From the NCBI GenBank assembly GCA_041394725.1, contig JAWKHR010000017.1:62001-126000 (forward strand): a DNA stretch of 64,000 nt. Direction: 5' to 3'. This document shows positions 55,610 to 63,819 of this stretch, piece after piece. How positions within the stretch are numbered: the first letter of the stretch is position 1; every line of letters begins with the position of its first letter. The notes under the pieces were generated by a model, which saw nothing but the letters and a program-made list of their open reading frames with translations, was not told the origin of the DNA and did not search any database. This DNA is from JAWKHR01 sp041394725. GTDB lineage: Bacteria > Acidobacteriota > Vicinamibacteria > Vicinamibacterales > SCN-69-37. The position numbers and the translations under genes were made by a program.

Positions 55610-55707
55610 AGGGGTCAGGTCTTGGATCGCAGCCTCGCGGCGTGTGCGATCACAGAATCGTCATGACAGTTCTGTGATCGCGCACGCCGCGGGCTGTCCT
55701 GACCCCT
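55610..55707. repeat. Nested palindrome E (98 bp) overlapping the end of the ChaN-like gene
   Basis: Outer arms AGGGGTCAGG (55610-55619) / complement (55698-55707), inner 21-bp arms (55637-55657 / 55670-55690) with one mismatch. The inner loop is 12 nt. It lies over the last codons and stop of the ChaN-like gene (stop at 55650-55652, minus strand). Confidence 0.9.
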
Positions 55708-56609
55708 ACCCGATCGTGTACCAGGTAGTCGGCGCGGCGCCGGTCGTCGTCGGTCGGCGCGATCGTGTCGAGGTTCGCGACCGGCATCATCGTGACGACG
55801 ACGACGCGCTGCGCCGGCAGGCGCCGGCGCACGCGCTCGGCCGTGCCGAGGTGGAAGTCGCTGTGGAACGCGCCGTTGACGTGGACGACCGCCGGCCGCT
55901 TCGCGCCCGCGGCCGCCGCCGTGTACGCGCCAGCGATCGACTCGGCCATCGTCTCGTCCTTGACGCACTGCGCCTGATAGAAGCGCTCGACCATCTGGCG
56001 CTGCGCCGCCACCGTCTGCCCCTCGGCCGGATGGCCGCCCATCGCCTGGCCGAAGCGGTCGAAGTACTCCCCGTCGAGCGGACACTGCAGGTCGCGCGCG
56101 AACCAGCCGCGCTCGGCGTCCGGCTTGCCGGCCAGCACCCCCAGCCCCTCCTTCGAGATCTCGTTGGCGATCGGGCGCGGCACGTTCGCGGCGACGACGG
56201 ACCACTGGTGCGCCATGGCGAAATCCACGAGCGGCTTGTAGTCCGTGTCGTAGCGCGGCCACGGACGCGCGCCCGCCAGAAACTCCTGCTCGGGCGTGTG
56301 CCCCATCAGGAAGTGCTCGAGCGGCTCCTGCACGTCGCGCTCGAACATCTCCAGCGACAGCACGAGATCTCCCCGTCGCCGCTGCAGGCCCTGCAGCACG
56401 GCCAGTTCCAGCCGGTGGGTGTTGGGGTCGTCGTGCTGCTCGCCGAGGAAGATCACGTCGGCCGACGCCAGGTCCGCCAGCATCGCCTCGAAGTCGGTCA
56501 TCGTCCCGGTGCCGGTCGCCAGGACGCGTTCTGGCACGTACGCCGACTGCGCCGCCAGCACCACGGACGCGGCGCAGGCCATCAGGGTTCCCGCCAGTAG
56601 TCTCGACAC
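55650..56609 (-). CDS. ChaN-like haem-binding family protein (DUF399)
   Basis: 319 residues. GTG start at 56609 with GGGGAGG 4 nt upstream; a signal peptide follows (LMACAASVVLAAQS). The ChaN/DUF399 core contains VIFLGEQHDDPNTHRLELAVLQGLQR, LSLEMFERDVQEPLEHFLMG, and VVHVNGAFHSDFHLG, whose histidines fit the family's haem- and metal-related sites. Campylobacter ChaN is an iron-regulated haem-binding lipoprotein; no lipobox is seen here. The last about 18 residues (from VGVRTARG) and the stop are encoded inside palindrome E, so the original C terminus was altered. Confidence 0.85.
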   Translation of the reverse strand: MSRLLAGTLMACAASVVLAAQSAYVPERVLATGTGTMTDFEAMLADLASADVIFLGEQHDDPNTHRLELAVLQGLQRRRGDLVLSLEMFERDVQEPLEHFLMGHTPEQEFLAGARPWPRYDTDYKPLVDFAMAHQWSVVAANVPRPIANEISKEGLGVLAGKPDAERGWFARDLQCPLDGEYFDRFGQAMGGHPAEGQTVAAQRQMVERFYQAQCVKDETMAESIAGAYTAAAAGAKRPAVVHVNGAFHSDFHLGTAERVRRRLPAQRVVVVTMMPVANLDTIAPTDDDRRRADYLVHDRVGVRTARGVRDHRTVMTIL

Positions 56610-56676
56610 ACAGCCTCCCCGGACCCGGCCGCACCACGGTCCCGCCTCGCGGGCCCGCCTCACCGGCCGGTCCCCG

Positions 56677-57402
56677 TCATTCGTTCTCGAACTTCCGATG
56701 CAGCTGCACCGGCTCGGCGCGCCCCCGAATGCGGATGTTGACCGCCTCGACGAACACCGAGAACCCCATCGCGAAGTAGATGTAGCCCTTCGGGATGTGC
56801 GTGCCGAAGCCCTCGGCGATCAACGACACGCCAATCAGCAGCAGGAACGACAGCGCGAGAATCTTCAGCGTCGGATGCTGCTCGACGAAGGCGCTGATCG
56901 GCTCGGCCGCCACCATCATCACCAGGACGGCGGCGACGATGGCGGCCGCCATCACGCGGAGGTCGTCGACCATGCCGACCGCGGTGATGACGGAGTCGAG
57001 CGAGAAGACCACGTCGAGCAGCATGACCTGCGCGATCACGCTCGCGAACGACGCGACGGCCTTCGCGCCGCCGTGCGACTCGCTCCCCTCGAGCTTGTCG
57101 TGGATCTCCCAGGTCGCCTTGCCGAGCAGGAACAGGCCGCCGCCGACCAGGATCAGGTCGCGCCCGGAGATCTCGCGACCGAACACCGCGAAGAGCGGCG
57201 CGGTGAGGCCGATGACCCAGGCGATCGAGAACAGCAGCGCCAGGCGCATCACCATCGCGGCCAGCAGCCCCACCCGGCGCGCGCGCTTCTGCTCGCCCTT
57301 CGGGAGCTTCCCCGACAGGATCGAGATGAAGATGATGTTGTCGACGCCGAGGACGATCTCGAGGAACGTCAGCGTGACGAGCGCGATCAGCAGTTCCGTC
57401 AT
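56677..57402 (-). CDS. TerC family integral membrane protein
   Basis: 241 residues, about seven transmembrane helices. It carries the TerC marks: the N-terminal TFLEIVLGVDNIIFISIL with its Asp-Asn pair and the internal VMLLDVVFSLDSVITAVGM with the second acidic pair. The order LGVDN then FSLDS is that of the TerC core. TerC-like proteins take part in metal-ion (Mn or related) export and in loading secreted metalloproteins. It follows the DUF6263 gene by 15 nt on the same strand, likely one transcript. Confidence 0.93.
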   Translation of the reverse strand: MTELLIALVTLTFLEIVLGVDNIIFISILSGKLPKGEQKRARRVGLLAAMVMRLALLFSIAWVIGLTAPLFAVFGREISGRDLILVGGGLFLLGKATWEIHDKLEGSESHGGAKAVASFASVIAQVMLLDVVFSLDSVITAVGMVDDLRVMAAAIVAAVLVMMVAAEPISAFVEQHPTLKILALSFLLLIGVSLIAEGFGTHIPKGYIYFAMGFSVFVEAVNIRIRGRAEPVQLHRKFENE

Positions 57403-57417
57403 CGGCGGCGCGACGCG

Positions 57418-58377
57418 CTACTTCACCAGCTCCATCGTCGTCGTCGTGCGCGTGGACGCGTCCATCGACAGGGTCGATCCGTCCGGCGCGGTCATCGACA
57501 TCGTCATCGGCAGCGTCATGTGGCCGACCATCTTCACCACGCGGCCGAGCCGGTGATCGAACCAGGTCTCGGTGTCGCCGTTCCCGGCGCCCACGGTCAC
57601 CGTCATCGGCAGGCCCCCCAGCCCGGCGCCACCGCCGCCCTCACCCGGCTTCACGGCGATGATCGACGTGATGTGCGCGACGTCGCGACCGTCGAGTGGC
57701 ACGAGGCCCGTGAACGTGTGCGTGCCGGTGAACGCGAGCGGAGCGAGCGGGTTCGGCACGGTCATCTGGTTCTGCCAGGTCTCGCCCTGGCGCACCGCCT
57801 TGCCGGGGAACGACTGGAACGACTGCGAGAACATCCCCTTCATCGCGTCGTCACTCATCAGGGTGTCGAGCCCCGAGCCGGGCATCGCGCCCTGCGGCAT
57901 CGCGCCCTGCATGGCCTGCGACAGCGCCGACAGCCCCTCGACCTTCTCGACGCCACCGGTCGGCGTCAGCGTCACGGTCATCGACTTGCCGACCATCGCG
58001 TCGAACATCTTGCCGGCCTCGGCGATCACCGGATCGGACGCCTTCGTCGCCGCACTCGTGTCGTAGGCCATCGAGCCGGCGGGGCTGTTGACCACCATCC
58101 GGATCGACTCGAACGTCGCCTCGACGCGGGCGCTGGCGTCGGTGACGTCGCGGGCCGTCATCGTGTAGACCTGCCCCATGGTCGTGCCCATCTGCATGTC
58201 GCCCATGGGCGTGCCGGTCATGGTGACCGCCGTCTCCTGCGTGAGCCGGTACCGCAGCGTCTCGTCCTTGTTCCAGTGGTAGCGCAGCGTGACGTCCTGC
58301 GCGAGCAGCACGGCACCGGCGATCACGACGGCCGCTACCGCGGCCACACCCCTCACGGACCGATGACCAGCAGCCAT
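57418..58377 (-). CDS. Secreted DUF6263-like protein
   Basis: 319 residues. Signal peptide (GVAAVAAVVIAGAVLLAQ), then a beta-rich chain starting VTLRYHWNKDETLRYRLTQETAVTMTG and containing repeated blocks (LSALSQAMQGAMPQGAMPG, FPGKAVRQGETWQNQM, GTHTFTGLVPLDGRDVAHITS, GNGDTETWFDHRLGRVVKMVG). This resembles DUF6263 proteins, whose role is unknown. ATG 58377 has GGAGGAG 7 nt upstream and precedes a proper signal peptide; an in-frame ATG at 58428 exists. Upstream of terC in the same direction. Confidence 0.75.
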   Translation of the reverse strand: MAAGHRSVRGVAAVAAVVIAGAVLLAQDVTLRYHWNKDETLRYRLTQETAVTMTGTPMGDMQMGTTMGQVYTMTARDVTDASARVEATFESIRMVVNSPAGSMAYDTSAATKASDPVIAEAGKMFDAMVGKSMTVTLTPTGGVEKVEGLSALSQAMQGAMPQGAMPGSGLDTLMSDDAMKGMFSQSFQSFPGKAVRQGETWQNQMTVPNPLAPLAFTGTHTFTGLVPLDGRDVAHITSIIAVKPGEGGGGAGLGGLPMTVTVGAGNGDTETWFDHRLGRVVKMVGHMTLPMTMSMTAPDGSTLSMDASTRTTTTMELVK

Positions 58378-58428
58378 CGAAGACCTCCTCCCGGCAGCTT
58401 TCCGGGTGCACCGATTATGACAGGACAC

Positions 58429-60645
58429 CTACCGGCGGGCGAACCGGACCTGCAGCTCGGCCCAGCCGGTCATCTCGAAGTAGTCCAGGCGGATACGGTG
58501 CCGGCCACCGGTCACGGGCACGCGGTCCACGACCGACTCGTGCACGTCCCAGCGGTCCAGGACCAGGCGGTCGTCCACCCAGACGCGGACGCCGTCGTCC
58601 GAGATGACCTGGAGATCGTAGTCACCGGCGGGCAGGTCCACCCGGCCCTCGGCCCGGAGCGCCACGCGATCCCGCGGCAGGTCTGGCAGGAACACGCCAC
58701 CCGAGATCCACCCGAGTCGCGGCAGCCGTTCGGTCTTCACCGGCGCGGTCTCGAGCCTGGCGGCGAACGCGGCGGGCGTCGTGACCGGATCCGACGCCTC
58801 GTCGAACGTCCACGCGCGCACCGCCCAGTCGATCGCGGGCTCGAAGAGGGTGTAGCCGAAGGACACGGGTGTCCCGGCGGCGTACTCGACGCCGCGAGAC
58901 GTCACGACCGCACCGCCGGTGTACTCGAGCCTCACATCGACGTCGGTGTTGCTCCCGGTCGGCGTCACGGTCACGTCGCCCGGCACCACCCCCGAATCGG
59001 CATCCAGACGGGCGCCGCGCACCGACGCCACCTTCCAGGCGCCCTCCGGCCCGAGCACGCGCAGCTTCAACGGCCGGTCCGTCGGCTTTCCCGCCGGCCA
59101 GAGCTTCGGCGACCGGTAGTCGTACGGCCCCCACTCGTCCACGAGGATGGTGGCCCGTCCACGTCGGGCGCCGTCGGGGAGCATCGCGTCACGGGCGCCG
59201 GGCATCGGCGCCACGGCGCTGAAGTCCGCCGCCTCCCGATCCCGGCGCGGTTCCCAGAGCAGGCGGCTGACGTCGACGCCCGCGCGGAGAGGCACCTTGA
59301 CGTCGTCGAACCGGTTGTCGTCCACTTCGACGCCGCTGGTTCGCATCACGTCGAGCACCGTTTCGTGGCCGACGAAGCGGTTGTCGGCGATCAGGTAATC
59401 CCGGCTCCGGGTGTCGCGCGCCTTCGCGTATCCCCAGCTCGGGTCCTGCGTGGCGTTGGCCCAGAGGCGGATCGCGGTCTTGTCCCCGTCGAACGTGTTC
59501 TCGATGATGCGGATGTCCTGGCCGTGCTCGATGGCGAGGCCCTCGTCATTGCGAACGAACCGGTTGCGCGCGAACGTGCTGTCGAAGCTGTACCCGCCCC
59601 ACACGCCGTGCCAGCAGTCCTCGATGCGGTTGGCGATGAAGCGGTTGCGGCTGAACGTCGCCTCGATTCCGTTGGCGACGGCGTGGCTGACGTCGTTGCC
59701 GTAGAACAGGTTGTCGTTCGCGCCGCCCTGTCCCGTGTCCATCGTGGACTGCCCCGCCCAGAGGAACACGCCGTCGCCGCCGTGGGTGAACGAGTTGTAG
59801 GCGATGGTGTTCCGGCTCGACTGCTCGTAGAGCAGGATCGCCGTCGAATCCTGGCCGCGGTAGTAGAACCCGTGCGAGTAGCCGCGGACGTCCCAGTCCA
59901 CCTGGTTGTGCTGGATGACGCTGTCGCTCGTGCGGTACAGGCCGATGCCGACGCCGGAGTTCCAGGAGAACGTGTTATTCCAGACGCGGAGCCCCGACGA
60001 CCGCGTGATCATCAGGCCGTTCTGGCCCTGGACGACCCGGACGTGGTCCACCTCGCAGCTCCGGCAGTCGCTCAGGTAGATCGCGGCGCCGTAGCGGAGC
60101 CACTCGTCCTGTTCGTTGTCGTGGTACGACATCCAGTCCACGAGGCTCTCGCGCTCGATGCCGCTCCAGAGGCGGGCCTTCCAGTTGTAGCTGAGGTCGG
60201 TGCCGGTCAGGTGCAGGCGCGGCGTCCGCCGCGCGATCAGGCCGACCTTGAATCCCCGTACCGCACCGCCGCGGATCGTGACGTCCGCCACATCGTCGAT
60301 CGCGATGCCGGTGCCGGTGTAGCCGTCGGGATCGGCCAGCGGATCGCCGCCCTCGATCACGACGTCCGTGAGATCGAGCGTCACGCCAGGCGCCGCGATC
60401 CGGATGGCCGGGCCATCCGCCGGCGCCGCCAGCCGGTAGCGGCCCGGAGCGAGGCGCGTGGACTGCGTGATGACCATGCCGGCGGTGGGCATGACCGTCT
60501 GCGCCTGCGCGGGGGGCTGAGCCTGGCGCGCGTCGAGGGCGGGAGGCCGTGAAGCCGACGTGATCCCGATCGCCGCGGCGATCAGCGGGGCGCTGGCGGA
60601 CAGCAACCGTCGGCTTCCGGCACGGGCATGCGGGCATGCTAGCAC
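58429..60645 (-). CDS. Secreted right-handed parallel beta-helix protein with PA14 domain
   Basis: 738 residues with a GTG start (60645). Signal segment (LLSASAPLIAAAIGITS). The beta-helix (about 75-400) is built of NosD/pectate-lyase-like repeats with N-x-F turns: SGLRVWNNTFSWN, NTIAYNSFTHGGDGVFLW, NLFYGNDVSHAVANGIEA, NRFIANRIEDCWHGVWGG, DIRIIENTFDGDKTAI. A linker beta domain and a C-terminal PA14-like module (about 640-735, LPAGDYDLQVISDDGVRVWVDDRLVLDRWDVHES) bind carbohydrate. Polysaccharide lyase or epimerase activity is likely, but catalytic residues were not identified. The frame extends to 60762 into palindrome F, so the upstream start is doubtful. Confidence 0.8.
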   Translation of the reverse strand: MLACPHARAGSRRLLSASAPLIAAAIGITSASRPPALDARQAQPPAQAQTVMPTAGMVITQSTRLAPGRYRLAAPADGPAIRIAAPGVTLDLTDVVIEGGDPLADPDGYTGTGIAIDDVADVTIRGGAVRGFKVGLIARRTPRLHLTGTDLSYNWKARLWSGIERESLVDWMSYHDNEQDEWLRYGAAIYLSDCRSCEVDHVRVVQGQNGLMITRSSGLRVWNNTFSWNSGVGIGLYRTSDSVIQHNQVDWDVRGYSHGFYYRGQDSTAILLYEQSSRNTIAYNSFTHGGDGVFLWAGQSTMDTGQGGANDNLFYGNDVSHAVANGIEATFSRNRFIANRIEDCWHGVWGGYSFDSTFARNRFVRNDEGLAIEHGQDIRIIENTFDGDKTAIRLWANATQDPSWGYAKARDTRSRDYLIADNRFVGHETVLDVMRTSGVEVDDNRFDDVKVPLRAGVDVSRLLWEPRRDREAADFSAVAPMPGARDAMLPDGARRGRATILVDEWGPYDYRSPKLWPAGKPTDRPLKLRVLGPEGAWKVASVRGARLDADSGVVPGDVTVTPTGSNTDVDVRLEYTGGAVVTSRGVEYAAGTPVSFGYTLFEPAIDWAVRAWTFDEASDPVTTPAAFAARLETAPVKTERLPRLGWISGGVFLPDLPRDRVALRAEGRVDLPAGDYDLQVISDDGVRVWVDDRLVLDRWDVHESVVDRVPVTGGRHRIRLDYFEMTGWAELQVRFARR

Positions 60646-61100
60646 CGGCGCCGGGCCTCCCCGCCCCTGGCGTTCCAATGGGCGGCGACGGCTACCGGAG
60701 ACCTCGGGCCACGTCTGGCGCTCGTCCTGTTGCATGAAGACGATGAAGGAATTGAAGGACATGAAGCTGGCGGCGGGTCCGGCACCGCGACCGCGACGGC
60801 ACGTGGAAGACGACAGGAGCGGGATCGAGAGTCCGACGGTCGAACCTGGCTTGCGGACTCTCGATCCCGCTCCTGTCGTCTTCCACGCGGCCGGCCATTC
60901 CGGCCGGCCGGGCGAGCAAGCTCGCCTGCCGTCGCGGTCGCCTGCCCGGACGAACCCGTCAGCGCGCGAAGTGTCCGCCCGGACTTCCCTTCAATTCCTT
61001 CATGACTTCATCCCTTCATGTCAAAAGGACAAGCCCTGGGGACGACACCGTGACACCGTGACACCGCGACCCCTCACGCCCTCCATCCCCTTCACGCCCT
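60646..61100. other. 455-bp intergenic region holding palindrome F
   Basis: Apart from palindrome F it contains the GC-rich spacer 60646-60720 and 61004-61100; no gene is seen. An ATG at 60762 in frame with the beta-helix gene lies inside the palindrome and is unlikely to be used. Confidence 0.6.
60743..61003. repeat. Nested palindrome F (261 bp)
   Basis: Three levels: outermost 16-bp arms ATGAAGGAATTGAAGG (60743-60758) / complement (60988-61003), middle 15-bp arms GCGACCGCGACGGCA (60787-60801) / complement (60923-60937), and perfect inner 33-bp arms (60803-60835 / 60854-60886) around an 18-nt loop. It lies between the aconitase and the beta-helix genes, both on the minus strand. A further local palindrome of GGCCGGCC words sits at about 60889-60906. 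Confidence 0.92.
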
Positions 61101-63383
61101 TCACACCCCGAAGACCTCGGGCTCCCACTCCAGCCCGAGCGCGCTCGGCGGTGCCATGTAGCCCGCGAGCGCGGAGGCGGCGACGACGGACGGGCTGGCG
61201 AGGTAGCCTTCGCCGCCGAGGCCCATGCGGTTCTGCCAGTTGCGGTTGAACGACGTAATCGCGCGTTGCCCCGCGGTGAGTGAGTCCTCGCCCTGCCCGA
61301 AGCACGGGCCGCACCACGACTGGCGGATCACCGCCCCGGCCTCCCGGAACACGTGTGCGATCGACTCGCCGCCCAGGCGCGGGTCCGGCGCCTCGATCTG
61401 GCGGCCCACGCCGCCCGACCCCGGGAACACCTTGAACTCGGTCACCGCCTTCGTCAGCCCCTGGCCGCGCGCGGCGCGGATCACCAGCGCGGCCTGCAGC
61501 AGGTCGTCGTAGCTGCCGTTCGTGCAGGACCCGATGAGCGCCTTGTCGAAGGTGATCTTCTCGCGGGCGACCTCGTCGGCCGGAAACGCGTTGCCCGGAC
61601 TGAACGGCTTCGCGATCATCGGGCCGACGCTCCCGAGGTCGAACGTCTCGTCGATCGCGTACACCGCGTCCGCGCCGGGCGCGATCAGCGGGTAGGGCAG
61701 GTCCGCGAACCCCTTCTCGCGGTACCACGCCAGCGTCGTCTCGTCGGGCGCGAAGATGCCGTTCTGCGACTCGGCCTCCGCCATCATGTTGCAGATCGTG
61801 TTGCGCGAGACCATCGGCAGCGCGCGGTCGGGATCCACGAACTCCACCGACATGCCCTGCGACTGCTTCGCGCCCCACCGCCGCAACAGCTCGAGGACGA
61901 TGTCCTTGCCGCCGACCCACGGGGTCAGCCGGCCGGTGAAGACGACGCGCCGCGCGCGCGCGAGCGTGAAGTAGATGTAGCCCGTCGACCACCCGAACCC
62001 GAGCGTGGTCGAGCCCACCCCGATGCCGACCGCGCCGTAGGCGCCGTACGCGCGGCTGTGCGAGTCGGCGCCGGGGATGAAGTGCCCGGGATAGACCAGT
62101 CCCTGCTCCGGGAAGTAGAAGTGGAAGATGCCGTCGCCCGGCGTCGCGTAGTAGGGACGCTCCAGGCCGTGCATCGCCGCGAACGCCCGGCCGATCGACG
62201 TCTGCTTGTCGTCGGTCTCCTTGCCGGTGAACACGAAGTGATCGTTGGCGACCGCCGCCTGGCGCGGGTCGATCGTCCGGCCGCCCGTGATCTGGTTGAA
62301 CGTGTGGATCGCGAAGGGCGCCGTGCCGTCGGAGGCCGGGAGCAGGTCCGCGTAGACGCGCAGCGTCGCGCCCGGCTTCAGGTCCTCGCGGCGCAGCGAC
62401 TTGTCCACCCGGTGGGCCCAGACGATCTGCTCGGTCGTCGTCATCGTGCGCGCCACGTCGGCGCCGGCGAACTCGACGACCGGCACGGTCGCCACCGAGG
62501 CCTTGAACTCGCGTCGCCCGACCGCGAAGATGCCGCCGCTCCGGCGGATCTCCTCCTCCTTGGGCGCGAGCGGCACCGGCGTGTAGCGCGTGCCCTGCGT
62601 CACGTTGGCCAGCGCCCGCGACACCGGGTCGAACGTGAACTCGTCGTCGTCGCGGGCGTCGGCCACGGCCTCGGGGCACTGCACCACGTGGAGGCCGAGG
62701 TTGAAGGCGTTGCGGCGGAAGATGTCGCCCATGTTCTCGCCGCAGACGATGACCATCTCGAGCCCGGCCTCCTCGGCGACGCCCTTCAGGCCGGCGGGGC
62801 TCATCTCGCGCGACGACCCGATGGCGAACCGGTCGCCGGCGATGACGAAGGTCTGGCCGGCGTGCACGCGCCGGCGGAAGTCCGGCATCAGGTAGCGGAA
62901 CGACCCGGCCTTCCAGCGCTCGTCGAGCGTCTCCAGGCTCTCCGACACGCAGTCGGCGGCCGGGGTGATCTGGTCCGTGTCGATCGCGTCGAGCTTCTTC
63001 GTGCCCGGCGGCGCCTTGGGGTCCCAGAAGATCAGCGCGCGGCCGCGGATGAGCGCGGACGAGAGCGCCGACGCCTGGTCGCCGGACCGGGCGGGTTCGG
63101 GAATCTGGTCGAGGGTGAGGCCAGGTTTCAGACGGGCGGGCACGATTCGATGCATCGCGGACAAGTGTACAGGTACCGGCGGCGACGGCGCGCGCCCGGC
63201 GTACCCCGCGCACCGGCGCACCGGCAGCGCCGGGTAGCGCGGGAACCGGGGGTCGGTGCGGGAGAGGCCGCACCGCACGAAGCGGCTGCCGCGATCGGTC
63301 TCGATGACCTCGGCGTGCCGGCAGGTGGCGCAGAGCCCGGCGCCCGGATCCGGTTGCGGCGATGCGGGACGATCGTCCATCAT
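61101..63383 (-). CDS. Aconitase/isopropylmalate-dehydratase-like protein, swivel domain first, with a Cys-rich N-terminal module
   Basis: 760 residues from 63383, or 684 from the internal Met at 63155. Residues about 15-62 are a small Cys-rich module (GLCATCRHAEVI, FVRCGLS, FPRYPALPVRRCAGY) that normally exists as a separate protein. Then a LeuD-like swivel domain (about 100-250, AIDTDQITPAADCVSES, GSSREMSPAGLKGVAEEAG), then the LeuC-like hydratase domain with [4Fe-4S] ligands: Cys in GSCTNGSYDDLL (about 617) and CxxC in SWCGPCFGQGED (about 690). This swivel-before-core order is unusual. A TACACT -10 box 8 nt before the ATG at 63155 suggests an internal start. Substrate unknown. Confidence 0.85.
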   Translation of the reverse strand: MMDDRPASPQPDPGAGLCATCRHAEVIETDRGSRFVRCGLSRTDPRFPRYPALPVRRCAGYAGRAPSPPVPVHLSAMHRIVPARLKPGLTLDQIPEPARSGDQASALSSALIRGRALIFWDPKAPPGTKKLDAIDTDQITPAADCVSESLETLDERWKAGSFRYLMPDFRRRVHAGQTFVIAGDRFAIGSSREMSPAGLKGVAEEAGLEMVIVCGENMGDIFRRNAFNLGLHVVQCPEAVADARDDDEFTFDPVSRALANVTQGTRYTPVPLAPKEEEIRRSGGIFAVGRREFKASVATVPVVEFAGADVARTMTTTEQIVWAHRVDKSLRREDLKPGATLRVYADLLPASDGTAPFAIHTFNQITGGRTIDPRQAAVANDHFVFTGKETDDKQTSIGRAFAAMHGLERPYYATPGDGIFHFYFPEQGLVYPGHFIPGADSHSRAYGAYGAVGIGVGSTTLGFGWSTGYIYFTLARARRVVFTGRLTPWVGGKDIVLELLRRWGAKQSQGMSVEFVDPDRALPMVSRNTICNMMAEAESQNGIFAPDETTLAWYREKGFADLPYPLIAPGADAVYAIDETFDLGSVGPMIAKPFSPGNAFPADEVAREKITFDKALIGSCTNGSYDDLLQAALVIRAARGQGLTKAVTEFKVFPGSGGVGRQIEAPDPRLGGESIAHVFREAGAVIRQSWCGPCFGQGEDSLTAGQRAITSFNRNWQNRMGLGGEGYLASPSVVAASALAGYMAPPSALGLEWEPEVFGV

Positions 63384-63389
63384 GAGCGC

Positions 63390-63779
63390 ATGTTCACGTC
63401 GGAAGCGACGACCCGCGGCGTCCGCGTCTCGGTCGTCTCGGAATACTCGGCGGAACGATCACGCCCGCTCCAGCAGCACTGGTTCTTCGTGTACACCATC
63501 ACGATCGAGAACCGCTCGCACGACACCGTGCAGCTCATGTCCCGGCACTGGGTGATCCGGGACGGCACCGGGCACGTGGAAGAGGTCCGCGGCCCGGGCG
63601 TCGTCGGCCAGCAGCCGGTGCTCGCGCCCGGCGAGACCTTCACGTACTCGTCGGGCTGCCCCCTCACGACGCCGTTCGGCACGATGGAGGGGACCTACCA
63701 GATGGTCACCACCACGGGCGATGCGTTCGACGCGACCATCGCGCCGTTCACGCTCAGCGAACCGTACACCGTCCACTGA
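63390..63779 (+). CDS. apaG: ApaG domain protein
   Basis: 129 residues, usual ApaG length. The chain runs GVRVSVVSEYSAERSRPLQQHWFFVYTITIENRS, VQLMSRHWVIRDGTGHVEEVRGPGVVGQQPVLAPGETFTYSSGCPLTTPFGTMEGTYQMV: the whole ApaG/FBA-like fibronectin-type fold with the characteristic GxGVVGxQP loop. ApaG is linked to magnesium/cobalt resistance in Salmonella and to Ap4A in some annotations; the true role is unresolved. It diverges from the aconitase gene: only 6 bp separate the ATGs if the long aconitase start is used. It converges with aat. Confidence 0.95.
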   Translation: MFTSEATTRGVRVSVVSEYSAERSRPLQQHWFFVYTITIENRSHDTVQLMSRHWVIRDGTGHVEEVRGPGVVGQQPVLAPGETFTYSSGCPLTTPFGTMEGTYQMVTTTGDAFDATIAPFTLSEPYTVH

Positions 63780-63819
63780 CCCGGCGGGGAGCCGACCCGG
63801 CACCTCGCCCCGCCACTGG

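Noticed and set aside
60645..60762. ATG at 60762 as the start of the beta-helix gene
   Set aside because: The segment lies inside palindrome F, and the signal peptide begins only after the GTG at 60645.
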